Assembly (NCBI RefSeq): GCF_000517065.1
Contig: NZ_KI912105.1
Span: 2,680,436 to 2,744,435, forward strand
Source: Alkaliflexus imshenetskii DSM 15055
Lineage (GTDB): Bacteria > Bacteroidota > Bacteroidia > Bacteroidales > Marinilabiliaceae
Direction of reading: 5' to 3'
Length of the DNA stretch: 64,000 bases
Part shown: piece after piece, positions 48,081 to 57,283 of the stretch
Layout: each line of letters starts with the position of its first letter
Numbering within the stretch: the first letter of the stretch is position 1
Notes under the pieces: generated by a model
The model's input: only the letters and a program-made list of their open reading frames with translations
Database searches by the model: none
Told to the model about the DNA's origin: nothing
Translations under genes and position numbers: made by a program

Positions 48081-51000
48081 GTTGTTAGCAATCCACCAAA
48101 GGTACAATTTGAAAGCAATTCACAACACATTTGTGTTATCACAAAAAGTACAAGCAGTTGTTAGCAATCCACCAAAGGTACAATTTGAAAGCAATTCACA
48201 ACATAAGCGGTCAAAGAGGCGTTTTAGGAATGTTGTTAGCAATCCACCAAAGGTACAATTTGAAAGCAATTCACAACTCTGCTGAATCAATTGCACGTAT
48301 GTAATCGTTGTTAGCAATCCACCAAAGGTACAATTTGAAAGCAATTCACAACTTCTTGGTCGAGCTCTTCGACTATTATGTGTTGTTAGCAATCCACCAA
48401 AGGTACAATTTGAAAGCAATTCACAACCAGAATGGGGTGCTGAATCTGATAAGCTGTGTTGTTAGCAATCCACCAAAGGTACAATTTGAAAGCAATTCAC
48501 AACTGACCCCGGTTGTGGTGTCTGTCGTGATGGGTTGTTAGCAATCCACCAAAGGTACAATTTGAAAGCAATTCACAACATGGCTGGACATGCTATATCT
48601 GTCGGCAATGTTGTTAGCAATCCACCAAAGGTACAATTTGAAAGCAATTCACAACAAACTTTTCAGTTTGTATCCCTTTTTTGTGTTGTTAGCAATCCAC
48701 CAAAGGTACAATTTGAAAGCAATTCACAACGTACCAACTGCAAGATTATCAGGTAATTAGTTGTTAGCAATCCACCAAAGGTACAATTTGAAAGCAATTC
48801 ACAACAGGGTTCTTTGTCTATTCACCAAAAATGAAGTTGTTAGCAATCCACCAAAGGTACAATTTGAAAGCAATTCACAACACAGTGCAGGCAGAGGCTC
48901 AGGTACAAGCGGTTGTTAGCAATCCACCAAAGGTACAATTTGAAAGCAATTCACAACAGGAAATTTATGACCCCGAAACAGACCCGAGTTGTTAGCAATC
49001 CACCAAAGGTACAATTTGAAAGCAATTCACAACAGAAGCACATCATTTCTCGGATTAGTCAGGTTGTTAGCAATCCACCAAAGGTACAATTTGAAAGCAA
49101 TTCACAACTTCCGCGTAAGATGCCTGATGGTTCCCGCGGTTGTTAGCAATCCACCAAAGGTACAATTTGAAAGCAATTCACAACACAGGGGCTCCTACTA
49201 TTACAGGTGTAAATGTTGTTAGCAATCCACCAAAGGTACAATTTGAAAGCAATTCACAACTTCCTTGCGTGTTGTTGGTTGCCGTGATTATGTTGTTAGC
49301 AATCCACCAAAGGTACAATTTGAAAGCAATTCACAACACTGCTCAATATGTAAGGCGCTATCAGATTGTTGTTAGCAATCCACCAAAGGTACAATTTGAA
49401 AGCAATTCACAACGCATGAACACACCGGAACGCCTTTTTCAATGTTGTTAGCAATCCACCAAAGGTACAATTTGAAAGCAATTCACAACAATTCTTTGCT
49501 CACTGAAAGCTCCTGTCGTGTTGTTAGCAATCCACCAAAGGTACAATTTGAAAGCAATTCACAACTCAACAAACAGGTCGGCAGAAGTAGCGGCCGTTGT
49601 TAGCAATCCACCAAAGGTACAATTTGAAAGCAATTCACAACACCTCGCCGTCTGGATGGTAAGTGGTAACAGTTGTTAGCAATCCACCAAAGGTACAATT
49701 TGAAAGCAATTCACAACAATGTCGCTGCTGCCAATGAAAGAAGTGATGTTGTTAGCAATCCACCAAAGGTACAATTTGAAAGCAATTCACAACTCAATGT
49801 AATGTGGGGGTATTTGCTTGGACGTTGTTAGCAATCCACCAAAGGTACAATTTGAAAGCAATTCACAACTTGATGACTTACATCTCCCGGAAGCTGAAAG
49901 TTGTTAGCAATCCACCAAAGGTACAATTTGAAAGCAATTCACAACATGTTCTTCTTCGTATTTGCGAATAACAAGTTGTTAGCAATCCACCAAAGGTACA
50001 ATTTGAAAGCAATTCACAACCGTTCATTAAAAATGGAGGCGAAGGCAAAGGTTGTTAGCAATCCACCAAAGGTACAATTTGAAAGCAATTCACAACTGAA
50101 GATTACTCAGGATGAGTTTGAACACTGTTGTTAGCAATCCACCAAAGGTACAATTTGAAAGCAATTCACAACAGATGTGTTTGAAGCTCAGGAAAGGGCT
50201 TCGTTGTTAGCAATCCACCAAAGGTACAATTTGAAAGCAATTCACAACTATAGGATATACTACATCAAATAGGGTTAAGTTGTTAGCAATCCACCAAAGG
50301 TACAATTTGAAAGCAATTCACAACTGCTCTATTGCCTTTAATGTCGATACCAATGTTGTTAGCAATCCACCAAAGGTACAATTTGAAAGCAATTCACAAC
50401 AAGAAGCCCTGAAATATAACCACCCCCGCGTTGTTAGCAATCCACCAAAGGTACAATTTGAAAGCAATTCACAACAAAGAGGCACCTAATAATTTTAATG
50501 CCTTAGTTGTTAGCAATCCACCAAAGGTACAATTTGAAAGCAATTCACAACATGGTCCAAGTTTATTGAACCCAGCCGTAGGTTGTTAGCAATCCACCAA
50601 AGGTACAATTTGAAAGCAATTCACAACCCGGAAAAGCATTACATGGATGGCGGATGGAGTTGTTAGCAATCCACCAAAGGTACAATTTGAAAGCAATTCA
50701 CAACTTGGTAACGGAGGCGGAACTAACGATATGGGTTGTTAGCAATCCACCAAAGGTACAATTTGAAAGCAATTCACAACAATGCAGTTTCAAGTTCATA
50801 ACTGCGATTGGTTGTTAGCAATCCACCAAAGGTACAATTTGAAAGCAATTCACAACTAATTTTCGGGGGCAATCGGGGAAAGTGTTGTTGTTAGCAATCC
50901 ACCAAAGGTACAATTTGAAAGCAATTCACAACAGTTGAAACCATCCCCGTCGTAACTGTGCCGTTGTTAGCAATCCACCAAAGGTACAATTTGAAAGCAA

Positions 51001-52054
51001 TTCACAACGCGGTGGATGGCTTCAAACGTGGAGATAAAGTTGTTAGCAATCCACCAAAGGTACAATTTGAAAGCAATTCACAACATTACGGACTTTTCAA
51101 AGTTTCTGCATTCGTTGTTAGCAATCCACCAAAGGTACAATTTGAAAGCAATTCACAACCCAAGGATGTATGATTAAACGAAAAAAGAGGTTGTTAGCAA
51201 TCCACCAAAGGTACAATTTGAAAGCAATTCACAACTATAAATCTTGTACCAGATTGGGTTATATGTTGTTAGCAATCCACCAAAGGTACAATTTGAAAGC
51301 AATTCACAACAGGATGTGTCTACCAGGCAATTCAACCCATGTTGTTAGCAATCCACCAAAGGTACAATTTGAAAGCAATTCACAACATGGATTTGCCTGT
51401 GAGGGTGAATACAATGTTGTTAGCAATCCACCAAAGGTACAATTTGAAAGCAATTCACAACTAAAAATTTTGGGGGCCGTTTCATAATCAGGTTGTTAGC
51501 AATCCACCAAAGGTACAATTTGAAAGCAATTCACAACAGGTAGCTGTGAACTATGTCACCGATATGAGTTGTTAGCAATCCACCAAAGGTGCAATTTGAA
51601 AGCAATTCACAACGTGGCACGGTGGCACGTGTTTTTAGGGTCGTTGTTAGCAATCCACCAAAGGTACAATTTGAAAGCAATTCACAACAATATGACCGCA
51701 TTGACCTGCATGCGGTGGGTTGTTAGCAATCCACCAAAGGTACAATTTGAAAGCAATTCACAACTAGTCGATGTCAAAAATGATTACAACAGAAGTTGTT
51801 AGCAATCCACCAAAGGTACAATTTGAAAGCAATTCACAACCTAAAGGCCGATGGTGTTACAGACAAGACAGTTGTTAGCAATCCACCAAAGGTACAATTT
51901 GAAAGCAATTCACAACTAGTGGACATATAGCGACTAAAATTTATGTGTTGTTAGCAATCCACCAAAGGTACAATTTGAAAGCAATTCACAACTGCTTTCC
52001 GCACCGCAACATCACTTTATCGTTGTTAGCAATCCACCAAAGGTACAATTTGAA
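48081..52054 (-). CRISPR. Type II-C CRISPR array: 53 repeats, 52 spacers
   Basis: A 46-bp repeat recurs with 75-77 bp spacing. On the plus strand it runs from GTTGTTAGCAATCC to GCAATTCACAAC; the crRNA sense is the minus strand (GTTGTGAATTGC first), as shown by pairing with the tracrRNA. Spacers are 29 bp (13), 30 bp (37) or 31 bp (2), from counted repeat starts. Repeats are identical by eye except repeat 47 (51568-51613, one change at 51591) and the last, cut after 33 bp at 52054. The truncated repeat marks the old end. The crRNA-sense repeat holds TTG-N18-TACCTTTG. Peptides such as LLAIHQRYNLKAIHN that appear in open frames here are translations of the repeat, not proteins. Confidence 0.99.
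52022..52054 (-). repeat. Truncated terminal CRISPR repeat
   Basis: Only the first 33 bp (plus strand) of the repeat remain; the missing 13 bp are the segment that pairs with the tracrRNA. Sequence after 52054 is unrelated. Confidence 0.9.
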
Positions 52055-52710
52055 TTGTAGCGCAGCGGAAATCGGCGGAGCCAAAGCAATGCATACTTCC
52101 GCTAAGTGTGTCACATCCTTCATCATCCTGTTAGGCGGTTGTTCCACTCATTTTTCAAGTTCTCAAAATGTTGGCATATCGGTTATTGTCCATATATTTG
52201 TGCTAGTTGGTAATGCGGGTAAGAAAGTGCCATTAACCGCGGGAGGAGGGACACTGACAGCTGAATAAGACCAGCGTATTGCCAACAATCCCGATTAAAA
52301 AGAGAGGTAGCCTATGACTATCTCTCTTTTTTGGTTATCAAACTCTACGCTACTGAAGAGCCTTCCCATTGTTCTCGTTAATTGGGAGCCGTGTGCAACT
52401 GGTGAAGATTTCCAAGTTTTACCTCAACTATTGTTACCACACTCACATTGTTATCAGCAATTCCCCTTCGCAGTAATTAATTATTTAATACGTTGATAGT
52501 TTGTATGTGCCTGTGTTAATGTTTGTTATAATAATAATGATACATGGAGGCTATTGTTGACTTCCATTTAGACCTGTCATCGATTTAGTCTTCAACATTT
52601 TGGTATGATAAACGCGTCATGATAAAAAGGTTGTTTCTTTCGATTTACACTGATTTTAAAAATATATTAATCCATGACCTGTTTCATTTTACCAATGCAA
52701 ATTCATTAAG
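52055..52710. other. Unassigned non-coding stretch beyond the array
   Basis: 656 bp with no supported gene. The first 240 bp are less AT-rich than usual intergenic DNA here and may be debris of an old spacer/repeat region or element. It holds ATTGCCAACAA (52278-52288), also found in the leader, and a strong hairpin at 52297-52332. A 60-codon open frame (52314-52496) begins in that hairpin and has no family features. Confidence 0.5.
52297..52332. terminator. Bidirectional hairpin terminator beyond the array
   Basis: AAAAAGAGAGGTAG pairs with CTATCTCTCTTTTT (14 bp, one G-T), loop CCTATGA, T run on the plus strand and A/T tracts on both sides. Confidence 0.75.
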
Positions 52711-53409
52711 ATGAAAAGGAGATGGTTGGTTTTGTGTTTGTTTATGGGCGCTTTTCATCTGGCGGCAGAGTGTCAGGAGCTACCCGAAACAGTGGTTGAA
52801 TCTCCCAGATTCAATCCAAAAGAGCGCGTGAGGAGAACTGAAACGGTCGGAAAACCGGCATTATGCTGTTACATGGAAAGCAATTTGGAGTATCCTTTAG
52901 AGGAGCAACAGTGTGGCAACGAGGGTGTTGTGGTTGCCATATTTGTTGTAGATCCCGATGGAAAGGTTGCTGATGTGGTGATTGAAAACTCTGTCTCCAG
53001 AGAACTCGACAGATGTGTGAAACGATGTATTACATCTACTTCCGGGCAATGGTTGCCTGGCAGGGTAAATGGTGTGGCGGTGCCAATGGAAAGCAGGGTG
53101 AAAGTGAATTTTGATATCCGTGGCAATGGCACACACCAGGAGATGGCCAATAAGTATTTGTTGGTGGCAATTCGAAAGTGTAATCGGGGTGACTGGCTAA
53201 GTCTTAATCCTGATATAAACCGACACAGGGTGACCAGGAAGTACAGGCAGGCGCATGAAAATTTGGTGCTGGCCGATAGGTACGCTCCCAATCATCCAGC
53301 TATAAAGCACTGGCATGTGGTGGTTTATGAAAGGCAGGAGGATTTAACCCGAATGAAGACAGCAATGTTTGAGCTTGATGATATCTTGCTGCATGCACTA
53401 AACGAATAA
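52711..53409 (+). CDS. Secreted protein with TonB C-terminal-like domain
   Basis: 232 residues. Signal peptide KRRWLVLCLFMGAFHLAAE. Residues about 50-145 form a TonB C-terminal-like domain (LEYPLEEQQCGNEGVVVAIF, DPDGKVADVVIENSV, GQWLPGRVNGVAVPMESRVK). A helical, charged C-terminal region of about 85 residues follows. Five Cys lie in and before the domain (CCY, QQC, RCVKRC), so disulfides are possible. There is no N-terminal membrane anchor beyond the signal peptide, so it is not a standard energy-transducing TonB; homologous proteins often act in the periplasm with unknown partners. Confidence 0.82.
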   Translation: MKRRWLVLCLFMGAFHLAAECQELPETVVESPRFNPKERVRRTETVGKPALCCYMESNLEYPLEEQQCGNEGVVVAIFVVDPDGKVADVVIENSVSRELDRCVKRCITSTSGQWLPGRVNGVAVPMESRVKVNFDIRGNGTHQEMANKYLLVAIRKCNRGDWLSLNPDINRHRVTRKYRQAHENLVLADRYAPNHPAIKHWHVVVYERQEDLTRMKTAMFELDDILLHALNE

Positions 53410-53494
53410 GGGCCTTTTAAAAAAGATTAGTTGATTTACCGGGCTGGTGGTTTCTTATCGTCAGCCCAGTTTTTTCAGGAGTTATCCGAGGTGT

Positions 53495-54598
53495 TTACAA
53501 CATTTTGTCTGTCTGCAATTCCTTGGTTTTGTTTGCCCTTGATTGGAGGGGTCTGTGCAGATAGTACATGTTTACGGCTCCTTTGCCTTTTACTTTGCGG
53601 GAGATGCGGCGCACCAGAACGTAGTAATCATTGATAAGCTGGTAGGTGGAGTGTGATACGTTGATTTGCATCGGGTCGCAATAGGATTGCATGCGCGATG
53701 CGGTGTTAACGGTATCACCAAAAATATCGAAAGAGAGGTTGTTTTCGCTGATGATACCCGCCACAATGTCGCCCGAGTTTATGCCGATACGTATTTGCCA
53801 GTCGATGTGATGTTTTTGGTTGTGCTCCACAATATATTGTCGCATGCGTTCGGCCATTTTAGCGGCTATCAGGGCGTGATTTTGTGGGTTGTGCCACATG
53901 CCACTCACCGCCAGGTAGGCATCGCCAATGGTTTTTATTCGGGTACAGTTGTATCGCTCGGTTATCTGATCAAAGGCCGTGAAAATGGTCTGTAACTCGT
54001 CGAGCAACCTTTTGGGCGACATCTTTTGCGACTTTACAGTGAAGTCCACCAGGTCGGCCATTATCACTGTCACATTTTTAAACCGTTTAGGGGCTATGTC
54101 ACCATAGTTTTTCATGGAGTCCAGAATTTCGGCAGGCAGCAGTCCCTTAAGCAGTTGGTCGCTTTTTTTCTTCTCTTCCTCCAGTTGGTGTTTTTGGTGC
54201 TTCAGCTCGTGCAGGGTGCCTGCCAAAGTCATGGCCGTATGCACGCGTGCCAGAAGCTCCTGAGGTTCAATGGGCTTTTTGAGATAGTCGATTGCGCCTG
54301 CCTCCAGCGCTTTTTTTACGTGCTCCGGTTTCGAGAATCCGGATACCATAATAATTGGTATTTCAGATGTGTTGGGATTGGCTTTAAGCGTTTGCAGCGC
54401 CTCCATACCCGAAAACTCAGGCATCTCCCAGTCCAAAAGAATGAGGTCGGGCTTCAACTTCATAGCCATCATAAATACTTCATAGCCGTTGCGGGCACGG
54501 AAATATTCCGCACCATTAAACATGGTTTCAAGATGGCTTATCATAAAATCCACCAGGTAGTCCACGTCGTCGGCAATGAGTATTTTTGGTTGGTTCAT
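53495..54598 (-). CDS. Response regulator with class III adenylate cyclase output
   Basis: 367 residues. Receiver domain (1-120): acidic IADDVD, phospho-Asp56 in LILLDWEMPEF, Lys in DYLKKPIEP. A coiled coil (about 130-155) links it to a class III cyclase domain (about 165-350): metal Asp in MADLVDFT and IKTIGDAYLAV, the adenine-selecting Lys in RIKTIGD and Asp in FDIFGDTVN, and transition-state Asn/Arg in VNTASRMQ. The Lys/Asp pair points to ATP, hence cAMP, as product. It stands alone, so the cognate kinase is not known from this window. Confidence 0.9.
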   Translation of the reverse strand: MNQPKILIADDVDYLVDFMISHLETMFNGAEYFRARNGYEVFMMAMKLKPDLILLDWEMPEFSGMEALQTLKANPNTSEIPIIMVSGFSKPEHVKKALEAGAIDYLKKPIEPQELLARVHTAMTLAGTLHELKHQKHQLEEEKKKSDQLLKGLLPAEILDSMKNYGDIAPKRFKNVTVIMADLVDFTVKSQKMSPKRLLDELQTIFTAFDQITERYNCTRIKTIGDAYLAVSGMWHNPQNHALIAAKMAERMRQYIVEHNQKHHIDWQIRIGINSGDIVAGIISENNLSFDIFGDTVNTASRMQSYCDPMQINVSHSTYQLINDYYVLVRRISRKVKGKGAVNMYYLHRPLQSRANKTKELQTDKML

Positions 54599-54991
54599 TG
54601 TGTTTATTGATTCAGCAGGCGAAATTAATAAAATTTAATCATTTATAACGTTTTGTTTCTTTTCTTGCCCGCATGTTTTTTGTTTAATTAAAACACTATT
54701 TTTGAGCTTAATGATAGAATGGGAGTGTGAGTTTTAGGTGTTGTCTGATTATAAGTAAAGTAGTTTTTTAGATGTGTAGAAGTTAGATAAGGAGATGTGC
54801 AGATGAGTCAGAAGAAAAGAGGTTTTATCTTCAAATGCTCTACAAAATCTGGCTATCTTAAAACCATACTGTCTCACATCATTTTATATCTGACATTTAA
54901 GTTTATTACATTTAAAAACCAAAAGGTGTTATATAGGGTTTAAACGTAACAAGAGGTAGAAACAGTTTCAATTATTTTAAAAATCTGAACA
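54599..54991. promoter_or_regulatory. Divergent intergenic region, no clear signal
   Basis: 393 bp, AT-rich, between the cyclase and the DUF4870 gene. It must hold both promoters; I find no convincing -33/-7 pair, RNA gene or repeat. Confidence 0.4.
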
Positions 54992-55312
54992 ATGACAGAA
55001 AAAAATTTCGCAATGCTATGCCATTTGTCGGCTCTTGCCGGGTTTATTATCCCTTTGGGAAACATTATCGGCCCGTTGGTGGTCTATTTACTTAAGAAGG
55101 ATGAAATGCCGGAGGTAGAGAGAGAGGGCAAGGAGTCGCTGAATTTTCAGATAACTTTAACCATCATCGCCTTTGCTGCATTTTTTATTCTTGGCTTCCG
55201 CCTGGCTCTTCTGATTCCTTTGGTAAACCTGGTGTTTGTAATTCTTGCATCGGTTGAAACATCAAATGGCCGTCCGTATAAATATCCCTTCAAGTTTGAA
55301 TTGATAAAATAG
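54992..55312 (+). CDS. DUF4870 small membrane protein
   Basis: 106 residues. Starts MTEKNFAMLCHLSALAGFII, then PLGNIIGPLVVYLLKK, VEREGKESLNFQITLTI and two more hydrophobic segments, ending NGRPYKYPFKFELIK: the pattern of DUF4870/Tic20-like small membrane proteins with three to four helices. Function unknown. It may be co-transcribed with the cupin gene 53 bp downstream. Confidence 0.85.
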   Translation: MTEKNFAMLCHLSALAGFIIPLGNIIGPLVVYLLKKDEMPEVEREGKESLNFQITLTIIAFAAFFILGFRLALLIPLVNLVFVILASVETSNGRPYKYPFKFELIK

Positions 55313-55365
55313 AGGCATATATAATTGTAACAGCCTGATGGATGTTATATCCTAAACCAAATCAC

Positions 55366-55833
55366 ATGAAGCTGATTGAACAGAAAACCATTGACATGGT
55401 AGTGGAGGAGGCGCGGGTGAGTAGCCGCAAGCGTAAAAATTTTAACTACCATGTGCATCTTTCCGATCCAATTAACAGGATGCTCAATGCGCTGGAGCCT
55501 GGAACTTATGTGCAGCCACACAAACATGAAGATCCCGATAAGCGGGAAGTGTTTGTGATTCTCACCGGCCGTATGGGGGTTTTTATTTTTGATGACCATG
55601 GCAACGTGATCGAAACGGCTGTTTTGGATCGCGATGCGGGCGTTTATGGCATCGAAATTCTGCCCGGCACATGGCATGCCGTTGTTTCACTGGCTCCGGG
55701 CTCCGTGGTCTATGAGGTTAAAGACGGGCCTTATGAGCCGTTAAGCGATAAGAATTTTGCCGCATGGGCACCCAAAGAAGGAGCTCCTGAGGCCGCAGCA
55801 TATCTGGCCAGTTTGGAGAAACTCATTGGGTAG
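55366..55833 (+). CDS. WbuC-like cupin protein
   Basis: 155 residues from the ATG at 55366 (MKLIEQKTIDMVVEEA). An ATG at 55342 in the same frame adds eight residues that do not fit. The cupin motif PHKHEDPDKREVFVILTGRM holds the His/Glu metal ligands, and GIEILPGTWHAVVSL the second motif. WbuC proteins are small cupins often tied to polysaccharide loci; no such genes are here. Substrate unknown. Confidence 0.85.
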   Translation: MKLIEQKTIDMVVEEARVSSRKRKNFNYHVHLSDPINRMLNALEPGTYVQPHKHEDPDKREVFVILTGRMGVFIFDDHGNVIETAVLDRDAGVYGIEILPGTWHAVVSLAPGSVVYEVKDGPYEPLSDKNFAAWAPKEGAPEAAAYLASLEKLIG

Positions 55834-55937
55834 TGCGAGACTGATAGATGGGAGCAGAGCGATTGGCGGTACACGTGAGGTTAAACAAATGTGTGTTTTA
55901 AATAATGATGCCGGCTTTAGAGGTTTCTGAACGATTC

Positions 55938-55984
55938 ATAAAAAAAATCCCCCCGACTGTGGCAGTAGGGGGGTGTTTTTTTTA
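55938..55984 (-). terminator. Terminator of the iron ABC operon
   Basis: CCCCCC pairs with GGGGGG, with an inner ACTG/CAGT, and T runs on both sides. It overlaps the stop of the 58-aa gene. Confidence 0.85.
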
Positions 55985-56158
55985 TTTAGGCTCCCAGAAG
56001 CATCTTTTGGGCGAAACAATCTTTTCATCTTTCTGCAGTTGCTTCATCCCTTTTTCAACCTCTTTTTTGTCGATGCCGCTGAGTTCGGCAATCTCTCCGG
56101 CTTTCAATGGTTTACCGGCCTTCTTCATTGCATCTAAAATGGCGTCTGTTGTATTCAT
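55982..56158 (-). CDS. Small winged-helix protein (58 aa)
   Basis: Encodes MNTTDAILDAMKKAGKPLKA, then GEIAELSGIDKKEVEKGMKQ and LQKDEKIVSPKRCFWEPK. The helix-turn-helix pattern (KPLKAGEIAELSGIDKKEV) followed by a short wing (DEKIVSPKRCFW) is that of minimal winged-helix regulators of about 60 residues. It ends the operon, 60 bp after the ABC ATPase, before a strong terminator. Only one Cys, so it is not an obvious iron-sulfur sensor. The role as regulator of iron uptake is inferred from position. Confidence 0.8.
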   Translation of the reverse strand: MNTTDAILDAMKKAGKPLKAGEIAELSGIDKKEVEKGMKQLQKDEKIVSPKRCFWEPK

Positions 56159-56218
56159 TTTTGTGGTTTTTATGTTTCATGCGAATTTAAGTATTTCACT
56201 ACAGAAATTAAAATCGCA

Positions 56219-57283
56219 TCAATCATTATTCAGCACCGAATAGCCGTTCTCACCTATCTTTAAATACTGTTTTTTTTGCAGATTGGCGGGCTCGGTGGCC
56301 AGATGCACTAATATCTCGGCGCTTGGTTTATCAGGAAGTGCCGTTGTGCAAATAATCTCAACGTATTCACCCATAAATCTAATCTTATTTATTTCTGCAG
56401 GGATGGCACCATCGGTGTCAGCATCTGCCAACTTAAAGGCTGTGGGGCGAATTGATACAGAGATAGTTTCATCGGCACTCTGTTTTATTCCCTCCGGTAA
56501 TTGAAGCTCGCCCAGCGGTGTATTTAGCTTTTGGTTAACAATTGTTCCCTGAAGGATGTTGGTTTTTCCGAAGAAGTTGGCCAGATAAGCGTTACAAGGG
56601 TGATGGTACACATGCAGGGGTGTGCCGTTTTGTATGTTACGGCCATTTTGCATCACCACAACCCTGTCGGCAATGGCAAGCACATCTTTGGTGTCATGGG
56701 TGACGAATATGGCTGTAGTGCCCGATTTTTTCAGAATGGCACGCACATCTTCCCGAATTTCATTTTTTTTCATCGTATCGATGTTGGAGAATGGCTCATC
56801 GAGCAGGAGAATGCGCGGATGGGGCGCCAGAGCACGCGCCAGCGCCACCCGTTGTTTCTGTCCACCCGAAAGCTGATGGGGATAGCGTTTTTCAAATCCT
56901 GTGAGACCGGTCAACGCAATGGCCTCTTCAGCGGCTTTGGTGCTTTCACTTTTACTCAGTTTGAAGAGTCCGAAGGTGATATTTTCCCAAACGGTTTTGT
57001 GAGGAAAAAGTGCGTAATCCTGAAAAACAATGCCAATGCCGCGCTTTTCGGGAGGCATCATACGGTTGTCATCAAAAAGTGTCTGGTCGTTGATGGTGAG
57101 CTTGCCTTTGTCGGCAGTTTCAAATCCGGCAATGATACGTAAGGCTGTGGTTTTGCCACATCCGCTTTCTCCCAGCAATGCCACAATCTCACCCTTGTTG
57201 GCGGTTAAACTGAAATTTTCCAGTGCCGGATGTTTGGTTCCTGTATAGGTCTTTGAGATGTTATCGGCATGAAGAATCTTCAT
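56219..57283 (-). CDS. fbpC: Ferric-iron ABC transporter, ATP-binding protein
   Basis: 354 residues. Walker A LLGESGCGKTTALR, Q-loop VFQDYALFPHKT, signature LSGGQKQRVALARAL, Walker B LLLDEPFSN, then a C-terminal OB/TOBE-like region (about 240-350), as in iron-type importers. It overlaps the permease by 4 bp. Partners are the fused permease and the lipoprotein upstream. The specificity for Fe3+ is inferred from the neighbours. Confidence 0.9.
   Translation of the reverse strand: MKILHADNISKTYTGTKHPALENFSLTANKGEIVALLGESGCGKTTALRIIAGFETADKGKLTINDQTLFDDNRMMPPEKRGIGIVFQDYALFPHKTVWENITFGLFKLSKSESTKAAEEAIALTGLTGFEKRYPHQLSGGQKQRVALARALAPHPRILLLDEPFSNIDTMKKNEIREDVRAILKKSGTTAIFVTHDTKDVLAIADRVVVMQNGRNIQNGTPLHVYHHPCNAYLANFFGKTNILQGTIVNQKLNTPLGELQLPEGIKQSADETISVSIRPTAFKLADADTDGAIPAEINKIRFMGEYVEIICTTALPDKPSAEILVHLATEPANLQKKQYLKIGENGYSVLNND

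Noticed and set aside
48010-52268. Many open frames of 60-110 codons with LLAIHQRYNLKAIHN or VVSNPPKVQFESNSQ repeats
   Set aside because: They are translations of the CRISPR repeat in different phases, not proteins.
52314-52496. 60-codon frame after the array
   Set aside because: It starts in the terminator hairpin; no motif.
54026-54610. 194-codon frame opposite the cyclase gene
   Set aside because: Antisense shadow of a clear receiver-cyclase protein.
56531-57142. 203-codon frame opposite the iron ATPase gene
   Set aside because: The minus-strand ABC ATPase has all motifs; the plus-strand frame has none.
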